From: Vespula vulgaris
Taxonomy: Eukaryota; Arthropoda; Insecta; Hymenoptera; Vespidae
Length of the DNA: 64,000 nt
Assembly: GCF_905475345.1 (NCBI RefSeq)
Contig: NC_066586.1
Span: 3,340,001-3,404,000 of the forward strand
Direction: 5' to 3'
Positions 58,005 to 64,000 of the stretch are shown one piece after another. Below the pieces are notes generated by a model. That model saw only the letters and a list, made by a program, of their open reading frames with translations. It was not told the origin of the DNA and searched no databases. The translations under genes were made by a program, and so were the position numbers. The stretch's first letter is position 1. Each line of letters starts with the position of its first letter.

Positions 58005-59701
58005 GAAAGAAGAAGTGATAATCGATTGGATAATAATTAATTGAAGATCTTATCAATTTCGTTGGTTCGTCGAAAAAGAAAAGAAAGATAGATCATTTTC
58101 CTCATGAGGGTATTATTTAGGTGACTAGAGAGGTATAATAATTTCGACCATTTCGCAAGATAGTCACGATCATTGCGATTATTATGACTTCGATATAACT
58201 ACTACGGTGTTGCAACGTACTTACCAAAGACTTTAGACACTGTACCGTTTCTGTAATTTCAAAGTGTGCGAACGAGTACACACACGTACATATATATACA
58301 TAGGTATGTATCTAATATGTATGTACATATAAGGTAGCTGAGTACCTCAGGATGCAAGGAAAGCACCCGGTATTTTGCATGTAAAGCGGCATAACTATAT
58401 TTAAACTTAGATCATGCACTGCATGGCCGCCTGTACGAATAGAAATTCAAGGAAGGAATACCTTCGAATTTAGAGTTGAACGTTACCGAAATTCCGAGAT
58501 ATCTCTAAATGGTAGGCATTATGCGATTTCAACTTGATAGCCCACGTAATTCACGCTTTCTCTTTCATGCTAATGATATATTATATTCGTATGTATGTGA
58601 AGAGTAATGATCTTTTTCAAATGCAATAATTATATTCGATTTGCTAATATAATATATATATATATTTTACGTAATAGCAAATAAATCGATATTATATATT
58701 ATATAATAATATTTTACGTAATAGTACATTACATTATTACGTGTTACGTATCTAATAATAATGAAATATTTAGTAATGTGATTAAATATTTAACGACTAT
58801 ATTATATTTAATAGATTTTTCCAATCTACAAGATTTTCCACATATACAAACAAATAATTAATTTAATTTGCACCTTTTTCGTTTAAAAAAATGAAAAAAG
58901 AGAAAAAGAGTTGTAAAATTTCCTGACCACCTTTTCTCTACATTCTTCCCCACATACTATACCGCGAACCAAACGAATCACGCAACGTAGTAAAAGTAAA
59001 TTACGGAGTAATAAGATTATTGGCGAACGCGCAACACCACAACGTATCGTGCGGGACGTCAGACCGCAGAGGGTTAATTATATACCTACAATGTACGCGC
59101 ACTTACCGAAGCGAGCCCCGTTCTAACGTCGATATTTATCGATAATTCAGCGACGCGTAAAATCGACTTTCGCTCCTCTTCCTAGTTCCCTATCAATCTC
59201 GATTCTTGTTCTTGTATTTTCGCTAGAATATTCTAAGGGTCGATGTACTATAATAATTAATAATCAAGTTAAACGAAGAATATTAATCATGTCGCTAATA
59301 ACACGAACAAGTGGTTGATGGGACAATATATAATTGAAATAAAAATGAAAAAGATAAAAAAAAGAAAAGGAAAGAACATTAATCGTTAAAAAAATAATCC
59401 TTTATAAATGAATTCTTCCGTTTGATTCGTTCAAAGAAATTTCGTTCTTAGCAAATTTGTGACTCGATATAAAATTTATTTCGTTTCCAAAAAAAGAAAA
59501 AAAAACAAAGAAAGAGAAAGAAGAAAAGGAAGAACAAATAATGCAAAATCTTACTCGAAAGTAGAATACTCGTTGACGTCTCTATCGAATACGAACGCAC
59601 GTATCGATTCGGCACGTAGGCCGCGTGTCTGACTGTTTGCACCATTATTCGCGTTACGCCATAATAACGGTAATTTCGTTCGATCGTGTAGTGAGATAGA
59701 T

Positions 59702-59703
<2 letters not shown>
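58002..59703. other. AT-rich unique DNA, nothing recognised
   Basis: Contains the 13-base palindrome CATGCA-c-TGCATG near 58414 and the 16-base direct repeat. No credible frame. Confidence 0.55.
58662..58724. repeat. 16-base direct repeat in AT-rich DNA
   Basis: ATATTTTACGTAATAG occurs at 58662-58677 and 58709-58724 (47-base offset). Confidence 0.8.

Positions 59704-59747
<44 letters not shown>
59704..59747. repeat. (GA)n array
   Basis: Pure GA. Confidence 0.95.
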
Positions 59748-59749
<2 letters not shown>

Positions 59750-59809
59750 AACGAGAAGGAAGAAAAGCAAGAGGAAATAGGATAAAAATACGGAAAAGAT
59801 CGAACATAA

Positions 59810-60085
59810 CCGCGAGATCTTGTCTCTCTTTCTCTTCACGAAGAGATAATAAGTGGCTTCGTTTCAATATGTAATGGTTCGAACAAGCGGATCGAAGTGA
59901 ATACCTCCACTCGACGCTGCCATATATACGTTTATGGGACAAGCGATGATGTATTAACGTCATATCGGCGAATCTCTCTGCCAATGGATGGAACCATAGC
60001 GAATGGGCACTCGAGTCCTCCGGGCTCATTCGAACGAGCCGATTTCCGTGCTCATTCGTCCGCTTTTAACCTATTCTATCAATAA
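59810..60085 (+). other. Open frame running into AATAAA and a poly(A) run
   Basis: A plus-strand frame is open for about 91 codons, without a clear ATG, and stops at TAA (60083-60085) inside the AATAAA at 60081-60086. The last 60 residues are of ordinary composition (for example SYRRISLPMDGTIANG). A 23-base A run follows. The minus strand is also open here, so coding is weakly supported; the 3'-end layout is the reason to list it. Confidence 0.15.
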
Positions 60086-60125
60086 AATAGTCTTGTTGGT
60101 GTAAAAAAAAAAAAAAAAAAAAAAA
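60081..60125 (+). mobile_element. Retro-like 3' end: AATAAA plus 23 A residues
   Basis: AATAAA at 60081-60086 is followed 16 bases later by an uninterrupted run of 23 A (60103-60125). This is the layout of a reverse-transcribed mRNA or SINE tail. No matching source gene is in the window and no target-site duplication was established. It may be an ordinary A tract that happens to follow AATAAA. Confidence 0.25.
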
Positions 60126-60575
60126 CAAAGAAATGAGAAAAAAGTAGAAGAAAAGAAAATTATCCGTGAATCCTTTGGCGTTCGCTAATTATTTCTACTT
60201 TGATTATGATCTAACAGATATTATACAAATTACGTTTTATTAAAAAGGAATAAGAAAAAAGACAAGGGAAGAAAAAATAGACGAAAAATAAAATGGAGCT
60301 TTCTTTTTTTTTGTTTTTGATGACATATGATAAAAAAGATGGATGATGCTTTTTTCCTTCGTTTTCTTGACCTTGTCATTTTGTTCGAAACCCGTCAAGG
60401 AATTTTTGCGTGAGTCGAATGGTATCTACTACTTTCGTGAAAACTCTTTATTATAGTTTCGAAAGCCGACAGGTCGAACGTCAGGAGCCATATTTATTAC
60501 CGTAAAATATTATATCGAGAAGTCTTAAGCTTATGATGTATTTTATCGTAAAGCGAGACGCTTTATCCCCATTCC

Positions 60576-60610
60576 TTCTCTCTCTTTCTCTCTCTCTCTC
60601 TTTCTCTCTC
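60576..60610. repeat. (CT)n array
   Basis: CT with CTTT. Confidence 0.95.
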
Positions 60611-60798
60611 AGCAACCTTTTGTAAAAAGCGTCGCACGCGCGCGAACAAGCGTTGCAGATATTGGTGTTTTAATACGATTTACGTTTAATCAATATCTCG
60701 TTTTTCCGTTACCTTCGAAGTGGCTCGCTATAGAACATTCGATAAATCACTCCAATGGAATATTTCAATCGAAGAGTTTTGTCCACTTGTTCGAAGGC

Positions 60799-60883
60799 CT
60801 CTCTATCTCTCTTGCTATCTCTCTCTCTTTCTCTCTCTCTCTATCTCTATCTTTCTCTCTCTCTCTCTCTTTCTCTCGCCCTC
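60799..60883. repeat. (CT)n array with CTAT units
   Basis: About 80 bases of CT. Confidence 0.95.
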
Positions 60884-62952
60884 TTTCTGCGTGTGTGTCG
60901 TCCTTTACCCCGCTTTACAGATACGTTCCAATGCTTTCATTTCGTTCTATATCACGCAACGATAATTAAGCACGAGCTCGACACTGTAATCTTTATGGAC
61001 GCTCGCCGATTCGTTAAAACGAAACCCAAATTTCGTGCGTAAATCGACGTATGACGATGATGAATATTTTCATGCCAGTACAAATTAAAGAGGGCGTGCT
61101 AGTAAAAGAGTTTTGTAAAACGTAATAGGTAGGCGTGTACGGAAGAGGATAGCTTTATCTAGAACCATAAGGCCTCCAATTAATTATTTTTAAATAACGA
61201 CTTTTGCCGAGCATTATTCGATACACGTTACGAACGAACAAAATAGATTCGGCCGAAAAATGACTCGTTGCTACTCGTATCCCAATATGCGAAATTTGTA
61301 ATTACGTGAGATTTTGTAAATGAAATCACGTAGGGTAGGTACGATGTGTACATGGCTGATTCGTTTTATTGATAAAATTTTATGCACTTCGAATGCGTAA
61401 GTTGTTCGTAAAAAAAAAAAAAAAAAAAAATTAAAATTAAAAAAAAGAAGAAAAAGAGATAAAAGGTATGTAATAATTTTCGACTCGTCGATTAATTTCC
61501 CATTATAATTCGTTTGTCTTCATTTTCGATCGTATAAAAATATATCAGCCAATTATAATTGGCGTGCAATTGTTTATTGATCTTTTTCAATCGACGGACA
61601 GACAAAGTAGCAAAGCAGCCTGGGTTTATGCGACGCCGTTCATGGAATGGACTCGGCAAAAACAACGAAACGTTTTTAAACTTTCTCTCAGTTTTCCAAC
61701 ACGGAGCGGCGGAGACGCGAAACTGCTTCGATCTTCGTTCGTCCGTACGCGAAATGGTCCGATAAACTTTTAACGAGGGAGAAAAACGGGACTGAGCTCT
61801 CGAGATTTTATCTTTAAATACCGCCGTCGGGGTACCCGTGGCAAATATTGATTTTCATTTCTATTAACGGCTTTATGCATTAACTCGACGGGAAACAGGA
61901 AGAGAGGAAGAGAGAAAGAGAGAAAAGAATAAAACGTACGCGAACTCGTTTGAAAGAAAAAGAGAGGAAACTAAAGAGATCGAAATCGATGCATTTTACG
62001 TATTATCTCGGTATATTAAATAAACATGATAATGATAAAACGTATAATGCTTTATCGAAGTAAAATTATTAACGTTATGCGTATATAATCGTTATTACAA
62101 AACATTATTTTACGGAAGAGGGAGGAAAGCTTTTCACGATTAAATGCTACTATCTGGAATAGTTTCCCAGTGAAGCTCGACAAACATGGATATTCGTGCA
62201 CGTTCGTGCGGGAGATGAACGGGGACACAAATCATGGACGTTAAGGGGGATAACATCAGGATAGGAGCTTCCCTATCGTAGACACTTGCATAATTGAATC
62301 GGTTGGATCTTACAAAAGATGCTGCGTGTTACAAGTAAATACACGTACCTACATACATAGATGTACACGTATAGTATAAACTCGTTAACACGAATGGCAA
62401 CCCGTACAAGGTATAAAAGGAAAGAGTTTAAAGATTGAAAAGAAAAACGTAGCTACCGGAAGTGACGGTGATTCTTTCGCGAAAATAGCGAAAAGGAAAA
62501 GGAAAAAGAGGAAAAAGAAAAAGAAGAGAGTAGTAGACTCGACTGTGCCATGTTATACGCATGACCATACACTGAACGGAGAAGGAACCAGCGTAAGTCC
62601 ATTTCCTATAAAAGTGATATTCCTTTAGAAGAAACGGATATCAGTTTTGCAGAAAATGGACTTACGTTGTTGCTATGCCGAAGGAAAACGTGCACTAGAA
62701 AGTAGAATGGGGAATGCTTCAGAGCATGCCATTGACGCTCGCGCTTGCCGTGAAAGTGTGTTCGATGAGATTCCGATCGTTCGAATCTATCGGTCGAGCT
62801 TATCGTTGAAAATACAGAATTATAAGGAAATCGTGGCTGGGAAAGTATTTTAGAAAAAATATGAGAGAAGTTTAAAGAAAGAAAATTGAAATTATAAGAT
62901 ATAGGTGATTGTTTCCTATGTAATGCGTATATCATTTAATATATCTGTAGAG

Positions 62953-62954
<2 letters not shown>
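60884..62954. other. Mostly unique DNA
   Basis: One A21 run. Frames of about 70 codons at 61564-61773 and 62647-62853 have ordinary composition but no support. Confidence 0.5.
61410..61430. repeat. A21 homopolymer
   Basis: Followed by TTAAAATTAAAAAAAAG. No AATAAA lies close upstream. Confidence 0.9.
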
Positions 62955-62995
<41 letters not shown>

Positions 62996-62996
62996 G
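62955..62996. repeat. (GA)n array
   Basis: Pure GA. Confidence 0.95.
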
Positions 62997-63499
62997 AAAA
63001 AAGAGAAATTTTCATCTGAATATTCATTTAAAAATTGTAATATTTATAATACTTTTACCGTATGCAAAATGAAATATTAATTATTTTTGATATCAATCTA
63101 TTTTCAACTTTTTATTACATTTTCAATCGTTAAAAAAAGGAAAAAAGAAAAAAAGAACAAAACCAAACAAAAAAGAAGAAACAAGAGGAGATATATTTAA
63201 ACACATATACAAGTGTGACTTATAGACGATAGAAGAATATTCACTGAGGTAGACTTAAGAGGAAAATGAAAGTAGTACCATTGTCCATTCGTTCGTTTGT
63301 TCATGCTACCGCGTCGAGCACGGTATTAAGGGATCAAGGACGAATGACGAAGCAAGGATTTTCTCGCGTGATACGAGGGAAAAAAAAAAAGAAAGGAAAG
63401 AGAAAAATACTCGGCGTAGGTATATAAACCATTTTCCTCGTAGAGTTAACGGATTAATAAAAAGCCTTTTCCCTGAGCGTCCGGTCAGCTCTAGGAAAG
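62997..63499. other. AT-rich unique DNA, nothing recognised
   Basis: A-rich tracts near 63133 and 63380; no gene. Confidence 0.55.
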
Positions 63500-63856
63500 T
63501 TACACTCTCGATTCTACTTTGGAAAATGTATCCCTTTTCACAGATACGTACGAGTGCGCACGTGGCTTACACACAGTAGCATCCTTATAAATTCTGCTAG
63601 ACAGGAGGGCAGAACTCTCCTTTCTCCCACCACCAGCATCACCTCCAAATACCCCCCACCCTATGCCAAATTCATCGTAGAAGTCGATATCCCTCGGCAC
63701 TTCGTCCCGCCTCCTATTTCTACTCCTACTTCGCTTTCTCTCTCCGCCTCTTATTCCCCCTCTACAATTCCCACAAAGTCCGAATGGCCCTTTCCGATTT
63801 CGCAACAAATCACGATCAGGAACATTTCTCCTATAATCGATAAATACTTTTAGAAA
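63500..63856 (-). other. Open frame with an Arg/Ser/Gly-rich stretch, status unclear
   Basis: The minus strand is open for about 118 codons, from just inside the TAG at 63857-63859 to a TAA at 63500. It includes RKRSRSRNRRRDEVPRD followed by a Gly-rich piece. There is no upstream ATG, so it would have to be an exon. The plus strand (63554-63853) is open as well and reads Ser/Pro/Thr. The pair may only reflect a polypyrimidine/purine-biased unique block. Confidence 0.12.
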
Positions 63857-64000
63857 CTAATTATAGACGACAGTAATTATTTATTTACTGCTTGTTGAAT
63901 TGGATAAAGTTTTATATATTAATATATTTTCTTTCTCAGTAATCAACTTCCAAAGAGAAGTAACAAGTTTCTATGTTCCATAACGCGAGCTATCGTCCAA

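Noticed and set aside
60799..61042. Three overlapping plus frames of 60-95 codons
   Set aside because: All read the CT array as Ser-Leu repeats.

Overview
The window looks like a gene-poor piece of an insect nuclear genome. By eye it is AT-rich. CpG is not depleted (tcg, cga and acg are everywhere), and pure (GA)n/(CT)n microsatellites are very dense, with (TA)n, (TATG)n, (CTGT)n and purine/pyrimidine tracts between them. That combination fits Hymenoptera (ant, bee or wasp) best, but the order is an inference; no gene identifies the species. There are no operons, Shine-Dalgarno sites, phage or bacterial features.

I recognise no known protein family anywhere in the 64 kb, and I found no tRNA, rRNA, snRNA, CRISPR array or intact transposon. 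Most long open frames are translated microsatellites (runs of SLSLSL, RERERE, YIYIYI) or lie in CpG-rich stretches where several frames on both strands are open together. The window is therefore best read as a large intergenic region or a very long intron.

The best candidate gene is on the minus strand at 17117-17715. It has two exons with good splice signals, a phase-matched 114 bp intron and a 156-residue product of ordinary composition. A convergent 107-codon frame (16736-17059, plus) with a downstream AATAAA faces it tail to tail. Weaker exon-like pieces lie at 812-1096, 9561-9700, 40639-40835, 59810-60085 and 63500-63856.

Layout: 1-4.1 kb, purine and CT tracts; 4.4-4.7 kb, CpG-rich unique block; 5-9 kb, TA, CT and GA arrays; 9.5-16.7 kb, the densest microsatellite zone with GC-balanced blocks at 12.3 and 13.9 kb; 16.7-18.6 kb, candidate genes; 19.4-21.3 kb, more GA arrays; 21.3-27.8 kb, quiet AT-rich DNA with some CpG-rich unique blocks; 27.9-30.1 kb, a promoter/5'-UTR-like block and more arrays; 32.8-33.1 kb and 36.4-36.7 kb, two striking GC islands (about 65% and 61% G+C by direct count), the first packed with short inverted repeats; 37.9-47.2 kb, alternating GA/CT/TA arrays; 47.2-53.9 kb, mostly quiet; 54-57.3 kb, compound arrays and (GGA)n; 57.3-64 kb, TA arrays, a retro-like 3' end with a 23-A tail, and quiet DNA. 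The unique CpG-rich blocks with homeodomain-like ATTA sites, set among GA arrays, are what a developmental regulatory region would look like, but nothing here proves it.
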